A DNA stretch of 64,000 bases from Vagococcus bubulae (GCF_003950315.1 NZ_NGJT01000011.1:1-64000); one strand, 5' to 3'. Positions 28,856 through 39,756 are shown, numbered from the stretch's first letter. Notes: a model not told the origin generated them from the sequence alone. Numbers and translations: made by a program.

Positions 28856-29021
28856 TTGATTTGTTGTTTTATTTGAAATATTAACCCACTAATAAAAAAA
28901 TAATTTAATGTAAGCCTATTCTTTAGAAAGTCTACATTGACAGTGTTTTGAGTGAGCTATAAAATAAATTCAGACGTTTAGTAAGTAAGGGTGTTAGCGT
29001 CAAGAATTGGGGGAAAACAAG

Positions 29022-29930
29022 TTGGGAATGACTGTGTTCAATGAAACAATCGTATTGATATTTTTTATGTTTGTCGGTGTTTGGTTAAATAAACGGGGAA
29101 AATACTCGCCAGGAGCTAATATTTATATAGGTTATTTACTAACAACCGTTGCATTACCTGCAGCAATCATCAATAGTTTCCAAGTAGATAAAAGTGATAA
29201 ATTATTGATTATGATGAGACAGACAGCTATTTACACATTTATTATGATAGTTGCGACTTTACTTATTACTTATCTTATTGCAACACTATTTAGAAAAAAA
29301 GAGATGTTACGAAGTCTTTGGGTTGTTAGTTTGACTTTTTCTAATATCTTATTTATTGGGATTCCCATTGTTGGAAAGTTATATGGAGAAGTTGGGTTGA
29401 TTGTGTTAGTGGTTTGTAACACGGTAACCAGTTTATTTTTATTCACTGTAGGAATTATGTTTTTATCAAATAGCCGAGAAATCCGAATTAGAAGTATTTT
29501 GACAACTCCGGCGATTTTAGCAGCTGTAGTTGGTTTTTTATTGTTTATGTTCGGTATCAAGTTACCAAAACCAATTCATACGTTTAATGTGGATTTATCT
29601 ATTATGACTGCTTCATTGTCAATGATTATCAATGGTAGTTTATTCTCTCAAGTAAAACTAAAAGAATTGTTCTTTGATAAAGATAATTTGCAATTTTTAT
29701 TTGTTCGAGCGATTATTATACCCATTATTTTTATTCCAATATTGAAATTCTTTATCACTGATCCAATTATTTTAGGTGTTTTAGTGTTACTTGCTTCTAT
29801 GCCAGTGGGATCATTAGATGCCATTCTAGCTGAAGAGTATGCTGGTGAGGGAACAAAAGTGTCACAATATATTGCACTAACAACTGTAACAAGTATGGTT
29901 ACTTTACCGATTATTATGTCATTGATATAA
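29022..29930 (+). CDS. AEC family (auxin efflux carrier-like) transporter
   Basis: A protein of about 302 residues with ten hydrophobic segments in two five-helix halves and the AEC marks GYLLTTVALPAAIINSFQ, FSNILFIGIPIVGKLYGE and ASMPVGSLDAILAEEYAG. AEC members export or take up small organic acids such as malate or amino acids. The TTG at 29022 is preferred, with GGGGG 8 nt upstream; ATG 29028 is the alternative. It is monocistronic, between the IS200 element and a terminator. The substrate is unknown. Confidence 0.8.
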   Translation: MGMTVFNETIVLIFFMFVGVWLNKRGKYSPGANIYIGYLLTTVALPAAIINSFQVDKSDKLLIMMRQTAIYTFIMIVATLLITYLIATLFRKKEMLRSLWVVSLTFSNILFIGIPIVGKLYGEVGLIVLVVCNTVTSLFLFTVGIMFLSNSREIRIRSILTTPAILAAVVGFLLFMFGIKLPKPIHTFNVDLSIMTASLSMIINGSLFSQVKLKELFFDKDNLQFLFVRAIIIPIIFIPILKFFITDPIILGVLVLLASMPVGSLDAILAEEYAGEGTKVSQYIALTTVTSMVTLPIIMSLI

Positions 29931-29932
29931 AC

Positions 29933-29961
29933 AAAAAAGTATCTGAGAGGATACTTTTTTT
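29933..29961 (+). terminator. Terminator after the AEC transporter
   Basis: AAAAGTATC, short loop, GATACTTTT followed by T-rich sequence. Confidence 0.8.
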
Positions 29962-30006
29962 ATTTATATGGTATAATTTTTAAAACTGAACGTGGAGGAA
30001 GATAAA

Positions 30007-30519
30007 GTGATTTATACACGATTAGCTAAAAAAGAAGATGTCCCACAAATTGTTTCAATTATTGAAGAAGCAAAAGAAGTGTTAAGAAAAGGTGGCAGTC
30101 CACAGTGGCAAGAGGGTAGCCCAAATGAAGCGTTAATTTGCTCAGATATAGAACATGACTATGGTTATGTGTTGGTTTATAATCAAACAGTTGTAGGCTA
30201 TTTGGCAATGATTAACAAAGAAGATGAAGATTATAAAATATTAGATAACTGGAAACAAGAAGATAACTATGTTGTCATACATCGAGTAGCCATTTCGTCT
30301 GCTTATCAAGGAAAAGGTTTGGCAAGTTATTTCTTTTCCAATATTCTTAGTATAGCATTAAGTAAAGGATACACGTCTGTTAGGATTGACACACACCGAG
30401 TAAACGTCACCATGCAAAAATTACTAGAAAAATTTAGTTTTATTTACCGTGGAATCGTATTTGTCGAATCCAACATAGATGGGGAACGTTTTGCCTATGA
30501 ATTAGTTATGGAAGCATAA
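30007..30519 (+). CDS. GNAT family N-acetyltransferase
   Basis: A 170-residue acetyltransferase: IYTRLAKKEDVPQIVSIIEE at the start, VVIHRVAISSAYQGKGLASY as the acetyl-CoA pyrophosphate loop (Q-G-K-G-L-A) and IDTHRVNVTMQKLLEKFSF near the end. The target is unknown. The GTG at 30007 is chosen, with GGAGGA 7 nt upstream; the GTG at 29992 overlaps that site. A TATAAT at 29971-29976 is a likely -10. Confidence 0.85.
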   Translation: MIYTRLAKKEDVPQIVSIIEEAKEVLRKGGSPQWQEGSPNEALICSDIEHDYGYVLVYNQTVVGYLAMINKEDEDYKILDNWKQEDNYVVIHRVAISSAYQGKGLASYFFSNILSIALSKGYTSVRIDTHRVNVTMQKLLEKFSFIYRGIVFVESNIDGERFAYELVMEA

Positions 30520-30616
30520 AATAAAAGATTGTTAAAATAGATAAATATTTGCTAGAATCGATTGTAGGATATTGTTATCTCAATCGATTTTTTATGTGTT
30601 ACTAGGAGGTGTTGAA

Positions 30617-31927
30617 ATGAAAATCATCATTGTGGGAGGTTCTTTTTCTGGTATATATTGTGCAATAAAAGTGAAAGAGTTATACCCGTCATTTGAAGTA
30701 TTATTAATAGAGAAAAAAGAAAAGATAGGCTATATACCAAGTGGGTTATCTATGTTATTAAATGGGGAAATCCGTTCTTTAGATGAGGCTTATTTTATGA
30801 CAAAAGAAGAACTAGAAAAAAGTGGTGTGACTGTGTTAACTTCGACAGAAGTCACGTCATATAATCTATCAAGTAAAGTTATTGAAACAACAAATGGAAC
30901 TAAGCAATTTGATAAATTAGTTTTAGCAACAGGTTCTTCGCAAAAATCATCTAAAATGTTTGATGAATTTAGTGATATCAAAACATATAAAGATAGAGAG
31001 TCAGCGGAAATAACATTAAAAGCTCTTGAAGAAGTAAAGGATGTTGTTGTTATTGGTGCTGGGCAAGCAGGAATGGAATTGGCGAGTGGTTTAATTCATC
31101 AAGGAAAAAGAGTACATGTGATTGAAACAATGGATTATCCATTGTATAAGTATTTTGATAAAGATTTTTTGGAATCGTTTTATACTACAACAGGAAAAAT
31201 TGAGGGCTTGACGTTTTATTTTAATGAAACAGTCAAGCAAATTGACGACTCAATCCTTCTTTTTTCTAGTGGAAATACGATAGATATTACAGATAAGTTG
31301 GTGTTAAGTGCCAATAGTGTGAGGCCAGAGTTGTCGATTTTTAAAAATCAATTAAAAGCTAATAGTGATCATACTATTTTTGTTGATGACTACCTAGAAA
31401 CATCTGTTCAAGATGTTTATGCTGTAGGGGATTTAATTCAAGTTCCTAGCTTTATTTTTCAAACAAATGTGTACGCTCCACTGATTGTCAATGCTGTCCA
31501 AACAAGTATGACGTGTGCTAAAAATATTGTGGAAAAAAAAGAAACCCTTCGTCCCATGTTAAAAACAATTGGGGTGAAATTATTTGATTATTATTTAGCG
31601 AGTACAGGTTTGATGGAGTCTGAAGATTTTTTATATCATGAGGAAGTAAAAAGTGTCATGATGACTTTACCAATCTCAACTGTTTATAAAAAAGATATCA
31701 AAGTAAAGTTAGTCTATGATGCCACAACTTATCATCTACTAGGGGTTCAACTTATTTCAAAAGAGCCTGTATTAGATAAAATTAATACCTTTGCTCTGGT
31801 GATTAAAGAGAAGATCGACATTAGAACACTAAACCAATTGCCTCATTTTTATAATGCTGTTTTTGCGAATACATCGTTAAGTTTGTTTGATGTGTTTGAA
31901 AAAGGAGATGATTCGAGTGAGGTTTGA
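30617..31927 (+). CDS. Nox/CoA-disulfide-reductase-like flavoprotein lacking the redox Cys
   Basis: A 436-residue FAD/NAD(P)-dependent oxidoreductase. The FAD motif is IIIVGGSFSGIYCAIKV, VLATGSSQKS follows, the NAD motif is DVVVIGAGQAGMELASGL, and VQDVYAVGDL is the second FAD motif. The C-terminal dimerisation domain covers ~310-436. NADH oxidases and CoA-disulfide reductases of this family carry a redox Cys42 in S-C-G-I-x-x-Y. Here the aligned place is Ser42 (KIGYIPSGLSMLLNG). Without the Cys, NADH oxidase would be expected to make H2O2 rather than water, if it is an oxidase at all. The ATG has AGGAGGT 6 nt upstream. It overlaps the Mga-like regulator gene. Confidence 0.8.
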   Translation: MKIIIVGGSFSGIYCAIKVKELYPSFEVLLIEKKEKIGYIPSGLSMLLNGEIRSLDEAYFMTKEELEKSGVTVLTSTEVTSYNLSSKVIETTNGTKQFDKLVLATGSSQKSSKMFDEFSDIKTYKDRESAEITLKALEEVKDVVVIGAGQAGMELASGLIHQGKRVHVIETMDYPLYKYFDKDFLESFYTTTGKIEGLTFYFNETVKQIDDSILLFSSGNTIDITDKLVLSANSVRPELSIFKNQLKANSDHTIFVDDYLETSVQDVYAVGDLIQVPSFIFQTNVYAPLIVNAVQTSMTCAKNIVEKKETLRPMLKTIGVKLFDYYLASTGLMESEDFLYHEEVKSVMMTLPISTVYKKDIKVKLVYDATTYHLLGVQLISKEPVLDKINTFALVIKEKIDIRTLNQLPHFYNAVFANTSLSLFDVFEKGDDSSEV

Positions 31928-33410
31928 TGAGTTACTTGAAAAAAAAGAAGCCAAGCAGTTAATGTTGTTAAAGCATTTGCTATTAAAGGATAGCATGTCA
32001 CAAATCAGTACATTAGCAAAAGAACTTGATATTACAAAATCCTCTCTTGAAACATACATCGCTGATTTAGTTTGGATTAATGATGAATACAAAGGACTAG
32101 CAACCTTAACTTATGATGGCTACTTGGTGTCTTTAGAGTTAGCTCCAAGTTTTTCATTAGAAATGATTGAACTTAACTTATATAAACAGTCAATCAAGTA
32201 TCAAATTTTGACTTATTTATATCATCACTTTGATTACTCAACAGCGGCTCTTACCACACGTATTGGTATTAGTGAATCCACTCTTTTTAGAAAAATAAAA
32301 GAATTAAATAGCTTATTAAAAGAATTTGGACTCACCATTTGGCAAGGAAAATTAATTGGAGAAGAAAGTCAGATACGGTATTTTTATTACTGCTTTTATT
32401 GGTACTTAGATAATTATGCACAAAAAGAGATTTCATTTAAACAAAAAGCCTTAATTCACGCAATTGAACGAGGGTTAAATATCTCTTTTTCAGAAGAAAA
32501 TATGAAACGAGTTAATTTATGGTTGATCATTTCTAAAAAGAGAATTAGTTATGCAACACCTATTTACACAGAACTAAAAGAAAAAATAGCACCTTACGAG
32601 CGTGATTATCTTTTTTTAGAGCTTAAATCGATTGTATTGCGTTTATTAGGTCATTATGCTGTTGAGGTAGATGAAGAAGAAGCCATGATTCATTTTAGCT
32701 TTCTTATGAGTTTTCAATCATTGTCTCAACAAGACTATTATCAGTATGCCATTCTTCGCTCAAAGTTTACGCCTGTTGGGTTAGTTGATACGTATATTTT
32801 GGAGTCATTAATATTATATTATGCACCACTTAAACTATCTCATCAATTAGAAAGTCAAGTTAATTATTATTTATCACGTATTCATTCACGACTTTATTTT
32901 TTTAAAGGCATGCTTGAAGTGTTATCTAGAAAATACATTTTAGATACGGAAAAAGAATGGTCAGGTCATGTGATTTATCCTTTAGTTGACACATTATTTG
33001 ATTCAGTTGAAGGAGATTATCTTGGATTGTCAAAAGAGTATAATGAGTCTTTAATTGCTTATTCTAAGTTACAGTACCTCCATGTGATTGCTTTAATTGA
33101 CAGTCATATCAATAAAAGTGTCAAAATTGGCGTGAAGTTACTATTAGAAGATGTCTATCAAGAAGTCTCGACGACACGATTGATTAAAGAAATAAATGGT
33201 CTAAATGGTGTCAGTTGTAGTGAATACAAAGACAATGAATCATTTGATTTAGTGATTACAAACAAACCGTTATCATACATCAATACGGAAATCTATTTGC
33301 TCTCAGAATTAGGAACAAATTATGATATGGTCCATATTACGAAACTGATTAGGGAAATATCAACTCGTAAAATGAGGAAAGAATTAAACGTGAAAAAAAT
33401 CCAATTATAA
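31917..33410 (+). CDS. Mga/AtxA-like transcriptional regulator
   Basis: A 497-residue regulator with two N-terminal helix-turn-helix domains: MSQISTLAKELDITKSSLETYIADL and DYSTAALTTRIGISESTLFRKIKELN. The long middle part (~90-380) resembles the PRD-like domains of Mga-type regulators, and the C-terminal ~100 residues look like an EIIB-like fold. Such regulators respond to PTS phosphorylation. The GTG at 31917 has AGGAG 9 nt upstream and overlaps the flavoprotein end by 11 bp. It lies directly upstream of glpK-glpO-glpF and may control them; the target is inference. Confidence 0.75.
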   Translation: MRFDELLEKKEAKQLMLLKHLLLKDSMSQISTLAKELDITKSSLETYIADLVWINDEYKGLATLTYDGYLVSLELAPSFSLEMIELNLYKQSIKYQILTYLYHHFDYSTAALTTRIGISESTLFRKIKELNSLLKEFGLTIWQGKLIGEESQIRYFYYCFYWYLDNYAQKEISFKQKALIHAIERGLNISFSEENMKRVNLWLIISKKRISYATPIYTELKEKIAPYERDYLFLELKSIVLRLLGHYAVEVDEEEAMIHFSFLMSFQSLSQQDYYQYAILRSKFTPVGLVDTYILESLILYYAPLKLSHQLESQVNYYLSRIHSRLYFFKGMLEVLSRKYILDTEKEWSGHVIYPLVDTLFDSVEGDYLGLSKEYNESLIAYSKLQYLHVIALIDSHINKSVKIGVKLLLEDVYQEVSTTRLIKEINGLNGVSCSEYKDNESFDLVITNKPLSYINTEIYLLSELGTNYDMVHITKLIREISTRKMRKELNVKKIQL

Positions 33411-33444
33411 TTGGTATAATCTTTTTTTACATGAAATTAGGCTA

Positions 33445-33487
33445 AAACAGTCAATAATTTTAAAAATTAAATAATTATTGACTGTTT
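33445..33487 (+). terminator. Large hairpin between the Mga-like gene and glpK
   Basis: A perfect 15-bp stem, AAACAGTCAATAATT and AATTATTGACTGTTT, around a 13-base loop. It lacks a clear T-run, so it may be a terminator or a regulator-binding dyad ahead of glpK. Confidence 0.6.
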
Positions 33488-33513
33488 GTATTATCAAAAA
33501 AAAGGTAGAATGA

Positions 33514-35067
<1,554 letters not shown>

Positions 35068-35084
35068 TATAAGGACTGATGACA

Positions 35085-36911
35085 ATGAGTTTTTCTTTAA
35101 AAACAAGACAAGAAAGTATTAATTATTTAAAAAATCATTCGGTTGATGTATTAATTATTGGTGGCGGTATTACAGGAGCGGGTCTGGCTTTACAGACCGC
35201 TGCTTCTGGTATGAGTACTGCATTAGTTGAGATGCAAGATTTTGCTGAAGGAACATCTTCACGTTCGACTAAACTAGTACATGGGGGTATCAGATACCTT
35301 AAAACATTTGATGTTGAAGTGGTATCAGATACAGTGAGTGAACGAGCGAATGTCCAAAAAATAGCGCCTCATATTCCAAAGCCAAATCCAATGTTATTAC
35401 CAATATATGATGAACCAAACAATACATTTTCTCTATTTTCTTTAAAAGTGGCAATGGATTTATATGATAATTTAGCACACGTTACCGGAACAAAATATGA
35501 AAATCGTGTATTAACTAAAGAAGAAGTCTTAGAGGTTAGTCCTTACTTAGCTCAAGAGAACCTTCTTGGTGGTGGAATCTATCTTGATTTTAAAAATAAT
35601 GATGCCAGATTAGTGATAGAAAATATTAAAAAAGCACATGAAGATGGGGCACATTTATTAAGTAAAACGAAAGTGATAGGATTTATTTATGATAATCAAC
35701 ATAAAATATCAGGAGTTCATGTAGAAGATGTATTGACTGGTGAAACGTATGATATTCATGCGCGTGTTGTTGTTAATACAACAGGGCCTTGGAGTGATAC
35801 CATTCGAGGATTATCAAAAGATGAAACCGTGACAAATCAAATGCGTCCAACAAAAGGGGTTCATTTGGTAGTGGATTATGATAAATTACCAGTGACACAA
35901 CCAGTCTATTTTGATACAGGCCTTTCTGATGGTCGAATGGTCTTTGTGATTCCAAGAGAAAATAAAACATATTTCGGCACAACGGACACGGATTATACTG
36001 GGGACTTAATGCACCCAACAGTGACACAAGAAGATGTTGATTACCTGTTAAAAGTCGTTAATAATCGTTTCCCTAAACGAGATATTACACTAGAAGATAT
36101 TGAAGCAAGTTGGGCAGGATTGAGACCGCTTTTATCTGGAAATGCTGGTTCAGACTACAATGGTGGATCAAAAGCATCATTATCTGATGAAAGTTTAGAT
36201 TTAGTGATTCAATCTGTGAAAGACTTTGAAGCAGGGATAGGCTCAAAAGAATCCATTGAAGAAACCATTAAAAAAGCTAAAACAAGTAGCGGTGAAAAAG
36301 AAGTCTCTTCCTCATCTGTCTCACGTGGTAGTAGCTTAGATGTTACAAAAGATGGGCTTGTCACATTAGCTGGTGGTAAGATTACAGATTATCGTTTAAT
36401 GGCAGAAGGAGCACTTGATTTAATTGCTTCGATTTTAAAAGAACACTTTGATAGAGAGTATCAGTTAGTTGACTCTAAAAATTATTCAGTTTCAGGTGGA
36501 GAGTTTGATGCGACAAAAGTGGAAGAAATGACAGATGTATTCACCACTTTAGCTATAGAACAAGGTCTGGATAAAGAAGAAGCAAGTGATTTAGCTAATC
36601 TTTATGGAGCAAATATAAAAAAAGTCTTGTCATATGATAAAGTTGATTTTATGGGATTAACTAAAGCTGAGTCAATGAGCTTGATGTATGCACTGGAAGA
36701 AGAAATGACACTAACGCCAGTTGATTATGTATTACGACGTACAAATTATTTATTATTTAAACGTGATCGCTTAGAAAAGATAAAAGAACCTATTGTAAAA
36801 GCGATGTCTCACTATTTTGAGTGGACACAAGAAGAATTAAGCAATTATACAAAAGAGTTGGAAAAAGCAATGTCGGAATCATATTTAGCAGATTTAAAAA
36901 TAGAAGGGTGA
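35085..36911 (+). CDS. glpO: Alpha-glycerophosphate oxidase
   Basis: A 608-residue FAD enzyme oxidising glycerol 3-phosphate to DHAP with O2, giving H2O2. It has VLIIGGGITGAGLALQTAAS, SSRSTKLVHGGIRYL, TTGPWSDTIR, GTTDTDYTG and SWAGLRPLL. The Ser/Lys-rich insertion at ~365-415, typical of streptococcal and enterococcal GlpO rather than GlpD, is present. The ATG at 35085 is chosen, with AAGGA 9 nt upstream; the ATG at 35079 is too close. It lies 17 bp after glpK and 7 bp before glpF. Confidence 0.94.
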   Translation: MSFSLKTRQESINYLKNHSVDVLIIGGGITGAGLALQTAASGMSTALVEMQDFAEGTSSRSTKLVHGGIRYLKTFDVEVVSDTVSERANVQKIAPHIPKPNPMLLPIYDEPNNTFSLFSLKVAMDLYDNLAHVTGTKYENRVLTKEEVLEVSPYLAQENLLGGGIYLDFKNNDARLVIENIKKAHEDGAHLLSKTKVIGFIYDNQHKISGVHVEDVLTGETYDIHARVVVNTTGPWSDTIRGLSKDETVTNQMRPTKGVHLVVDYDKLPVTQPVYFDTGLSDGRMVFVIPRENKTYFGTTDTDYTGDLMHPTVTQEDVDYLLKVVNNRFPKRDITLEDIEASWAGLRPLLSGNAGSDYNGGSKASLSDESLDLVIQSVKDFEAGIGSKESIEETIKKAKTSSGEKEVSSSSVSRGSSLDVTKDGLVTLAGGKITDYRLMAEGALDLIASILKEHFDREYQLVDSKNYSVSGGEFDATKVEEMTDVFTTLAIEQGLDKEEASDLANLYGANIKKVLSYDKVDFMGLTKAESMSLMYALEEEMTLTPVDYVLRRTNYLLFKRDRLEKIKEPIVKAMSHYFEWTQEELSNYTKELEKAMSESYLADLKIEG

Positions 36912-36918
36912 GTTAATA

Positions 36919-37638
36919 ATGGACGCAACGAATTTACAAATTTTTAGTGAGTTTTTAGGAACATTGATTTTAGTATTACTTGGAGATGGTGTAGTAGCCG
37001 CAGTTAGTTTAAATAAAAGTAAAGCTCAAGGAGCTGGATGGGTTGCGATTACATTAGGATGGGGTGCAGCGGTGACGATTGCTGTTTATGTTTCAGGGTT
37101 TATGGGACCAGCTCATTTAAACCCAGCTGTTACATTGGGATTAGCTATAGCAGGTGATTTTTCTTGGAATTTAGTCGTACCATTCTTTATTGCGCAAGTG
37201 TTAGGTGGTATTGTTGGAGCTATTCTAGTTTGGATTACTTATTTACCGCATTTTGAAGCAACAAAAGATGAAGCAGCAATTCTAGGTACATTTGCAACAG
37301 GACCAGCGATTCGTAACTACACATCAAATGTTGTGACTGAAGCAATTGGAACATTTGTTTTAGTATTTGGGTTATTAGCCTTTGGACAAAATACTTTTGC
37401 TGATGGATTCAATCCAGTGGTTGTTGGGATATTAATTTTATCACTTGGTTTATCTTTAGGAGGACCAACTGGATACGCAATCAACCCAGCTCGTGATTTG
37501 GGTCCACGTATTGCGCATCAAATTTTACCGATTAAAAATAAAGGTGGTTCTGACTGGGGTTATTCATGGGTACCAATCGTTGGCCCATTAGTTGGTGGAG
37601 CATTGGCAGCAGCTGTATGGATGATGATTCCATTATAA
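36919..37638 (+). CDS. glpF: Glycerol facilitator (aquaporin family)
   Basis: A 239-residue membrane channel with six helices and two half-helices carrying AHLNPAVTLGLA and YAINPARDLGPR; the second NPA is followed by Arg-Asp as in glyceroporins. It lets glycerol in for GlpK. It is the third gene of the glp operon and is followed by a terminator. Confidence 0.95.
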   Translation: MDATNLQIFSEFLGTLILVLLGDGVVAAVSLNKSKAQGAGWVAITLGWGAAVTIAVYVSGFMGPAHLNPAVTLGLAIAGDFSWNLVVPFFIAQVLGGIVGAILVWITYLPHFEATKDEAAILGTFATGPAIRNYTSNVVTEAIGTFVLVFGLLAFGQNTFADGFNPVVVGILILSLGLSLGGPTGYAINPARDLGPRIAHQILPIKNKGGSDWGYSWVPIVGPLVGGALAAAVWMMIPL

Positions 37639-37647
37639 TTCATAATC

Positions 37648-37688
37648 AAAGATGCTAGAATGATGAAATATCATCTAGCGTCTTTTTG
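37648..37688 (+). terminator. Terminator of the glp operon
   Basis: GATGCTAGA...TCTAGCGTC with inner GATG/CATC-type pairing, followed by TTTTTG. Confidence 0.75.
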
Positions 37689-37825
37689 TTTGTAAAAAAA
37701 TCGTATATTTAGTGTTATTAACTTGTCTTTTTTATATAAATAACTCATAATATAAACAAAGGTGTTATTAAGTGGTACCTTAAATAAAGTATCCATAAGA
37801 AATAGATTGTTAAGGGGATGGAAAA

Positions 37826-39313
37826 ATGAAAAAAATTGCACCATATTTGCTTTTATCGACATTGGTATGCCAAAGCCTATCAGTGGGACTTTTAGTTAAT
37901 GCAGTAGATGCATCTACCCAAACAGATAGTGAATTAGCTCAACCAAACTCAAATGAAGAAAAAGATCAAATAGTAGATATAGTACCTGAAGAAGAATCAC
38001 AGGATATCATTGAAAATGTTCCTGCTGGTGATGCTCAGACACAAACTCCTGAAGAAGAACCGGAACAAAAGCCAGAAGAAAAACCAGAGCAAAAACCAGA
38101 AGAAAAACCAGAGCAAAAACCAGAAGAAAAACCAGAGCAAAAACCAGAAGAAAAACCAGAAGAAAAACCAGAAGAAAAACCAGAAGAAAAACCAGAGCAA
38201 AAACCGGAAGAAAAACCAGAGCAAAAGCCAGAACAAAAACCGGAACAAAATCCAGAACAAAAGCCAGAACAAAAACCAGTAGTTAGTTACCCAGCCCAAT
38301 CAGAATCTGCGTATTTTGGTGATGCAAGCCAAATAACTAGTAATAAAGAAAATTCACCCATTCATTTTTCAGTCACCAAAACAACGCAAGAGTTTATTAA
38401 TGAGATAGGTGAGTCTGCTAGAAAAATTGGTCAAGAATATGATTTGTACGCTTCAGTTATGATTGCTCAAGCAATTTTAGAATCTGGAAGTGGTCAAAGT
38501 TCTTTATCAGCTTATCCAAATTATAATTTATTTGGTATAAAAGGTGAATATAAGGGAGAATCAGCTTCTTTTTATACATTAGAAGATAATGGTTCCGGTC
38601 AATTATATGGTATTCAAGCAAAATTTAGAAAATACCCTTCAACAAAAGAATCACTTGAAGATTATGCAGAATTAATGAAATCGGGATTAGCATCTAATGA
38701 AAACTTTTATAAAGGTGTGAGTAAAAAAGAAGCTAAATCATATAAAGAAGCAACCGCCTTTTTAACTGGCAAATATGCAACGGATACACGTTATGATGAA
38801 AAATTAAATTCTTTAATTGAAACATATGATTTAACTTATTTCGATCAAGCGGTTAAAAAAGGGAAACGTGTGACAAAAGATAATAAACAAGTGGACACAT
38901 ATGAAATCATGAATCCAGAATCAAAGAAAAAAGCTATCTTTACATTACCATTGGATGAAAAATACATTATTTCAAGCCCATTTGGACAAAGAGGAAGTGA
39001 GCATCATGATGGTATTGATTTAGCAATAGCGGCCAATACACCTGTACTTGCTTCAGGAGATGGCGTGGTAGTTGGAACAGGATTTGATCCATCAGCAGGA
39101 AATTATGTCATCATTAAACATTTAAATGATTTATATACAAATTATTTCCATTTAAATTCAATTAGTGTGTCTCTTGGCGAAAAAGTAACAAGTGGTAATA
39201 TTGTTGGATTAGTTGGTAGCACTGGAAATTCAACAGGAAGTCATTTACATTTTGGGATAAGTACAGATATGTGGAAACATTATTTAAACCCAACATCATA
39301 TTTTGATTTTTAA
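37826..39313 (+). CDS. Secreted GH73 glucosaminidase-M23 peptidase
   Basis: A 495-residue two-enzyme wall hydrolase. A signal peptide (~1-27, ending LLVNA) and an acidic stretch precede a long PEEKPEQK repeat (~77-150), probably a wall-spanning spacer. The GH73 glucosaminidase domain (~185-335) has SVMIAQAILESGSGQS with the catalytic Glu, and NYNLFGIKGEY. The M23 endopeptidase (~380-495) has SPFGQRGSEHHDGIDLA and GSHLHFGIS with the zinc-binding His and Asp residues. It would cut both the glycan and the peptide cross-bridge. It is monocistronic, and phage-tail or conjugation lysins with this layout are known. Confidence 0.88.
   Translation: MKKIAPYLLLSTLVCQSLSVGLLVNAVDASTQTDSELAQPNSNEEKDQIVDIVPEEESQDIIENVPAGDAQTQTPEEEPEQKPEEKPEQKPEEKPEQKPEEKPEQKPEEKPEEKPEEKPEEKPEQKPEEKPEQKPEQKPEQNPEQKPEQKPVVSYPAQSESAYFGDASQITSNKENSPIHFSVTKTTQEFINEIGESARKIGQEYDLYASVMIAQAILESGSGQSSLSAYPNYNLFGIKGEYKGESASFYTLEDNGSGQLYGIQAKFRKYPSTKESLEDYAELMKSGLASNENFYKGVSKKEAKSYKEATAFLTGKYATDTRYDEKLNSLIETYDLTYFDQAVKKGKRVTKDNKQVDTYEIMNPESKKKAIFTLPLDEKYIISSPFGQRGSEHHDGIDLAIAANTPVLASGDGVVVGTGFDPSAGNYVIIKHLNDLYTNYFHLNSISVSLGEKVTSGNIVGLVGSTGNSTGSHLHFGISTDMWKHYLNPTSYFDF
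38056..38279 (+). repeat. Tandem 12-bp repeat coding for PEEKPEQK
   Basis: About 18 copies of CCAGA(A/G)(G/C)AAAAA-type units keep the coding frame. Copy number is likely to vary between strains by slippage. Confidence 0.85.
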
Positions 39314-39414
39314 AATAAATGGTCATTTTTTATAGGTTATCATTTTCAATTTTGACTAAATAGTAGTAGACTAACCATGTAAGAATAAATGTACTATTTT
39401 AGGAGGAGATTTAT

Positions 39415-39708
39415 ATGACAAACTATGAAAAAAAAGAAGAAAAAGTATTAGATGATATTGCTAAAGTAATGGAAAAATTAGACAAATACTTAGATGAAGA
39501 AGTTAGTTTAGAAGATACTCCTGATAAAACACATGAAATTAAGAAATGGTATGTGCAACGTAGAGCATTGCATGAGGTTAAACGTTTATTACATGATGTT
39601 GATAAATATGAAAAATATGAATCAAAAGAATTAGATCAATTTGAAAAAGATTTTGAAGGATTAGGATTAGATGCAGAAACAGTTGCGTTTATCACTAATT
39701 ACTTCTAA
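39415..39708 (+). CDS. Small charged protein of unknown function
   Basis: A 97-residue, strongly acidic and helical protein without signal peptide or membrane segment. It starts with an excellent AGGAGGAG site and has its own terminator, so it is a real gene. Heptad-like spacing suggests a helical bundle. I do not recognise a family, and neighbours give no lead. Confidence 0.65.
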   Translation: MTNYEKKEEKVLDDIAKVMEKLDKYLDEEVSLEDTPDKTHEIKKWYVQRRALHEVKRLLHDVDKYEKYESKELDQFEKDFEGLGLDAETVAFITNYF

Positions 39709-39719
39709 AGAGAAAATAG

Positions 39720-39756
39720 AAATCCTCCGAGACGTTCTGCTCGGAGGATTTTTTAG
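39720..39756. terminator. Bidirectional terminator between the 97-residue gene and glmL
   Basis: AAATCCTCCGAG, eight-base loop, CTCGGAGGATTTTTT, at the end of two convergent genes. Confidence 0.9.

Larger units (their letters stand above)
28126..28862 (+). mobile_element. IS200-type insertion sequence (IS200/IS605 family, tnpA only)
   Basis: A single transposase gene flanked by terminal hairpins without long inverted repeats. The left hairpin AACCACC...GGTGGTT spans 28134-28156 and the right hairpin AACCTCCAGT/ACTGGAGGTT spans 28832-28855. No tnpB is present. It lies in a TTTT-rich spot just past a terminator, so it seems to harm no gene. The ends are set to within about 10 bp. Confidence 0.85.

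Noticed and set aside
38056-38279. Possible CRISPR array
   Set aside because: The units are 12 bp, in frame with a gene and without unique spacers.
37997-38299. Open frames on both strands across the PEEKPEQK region
   Set aside because: They are artefacts of the 12-bp repeat read in other frames; the secreted hydrolase frame has the signal peptide and domains.
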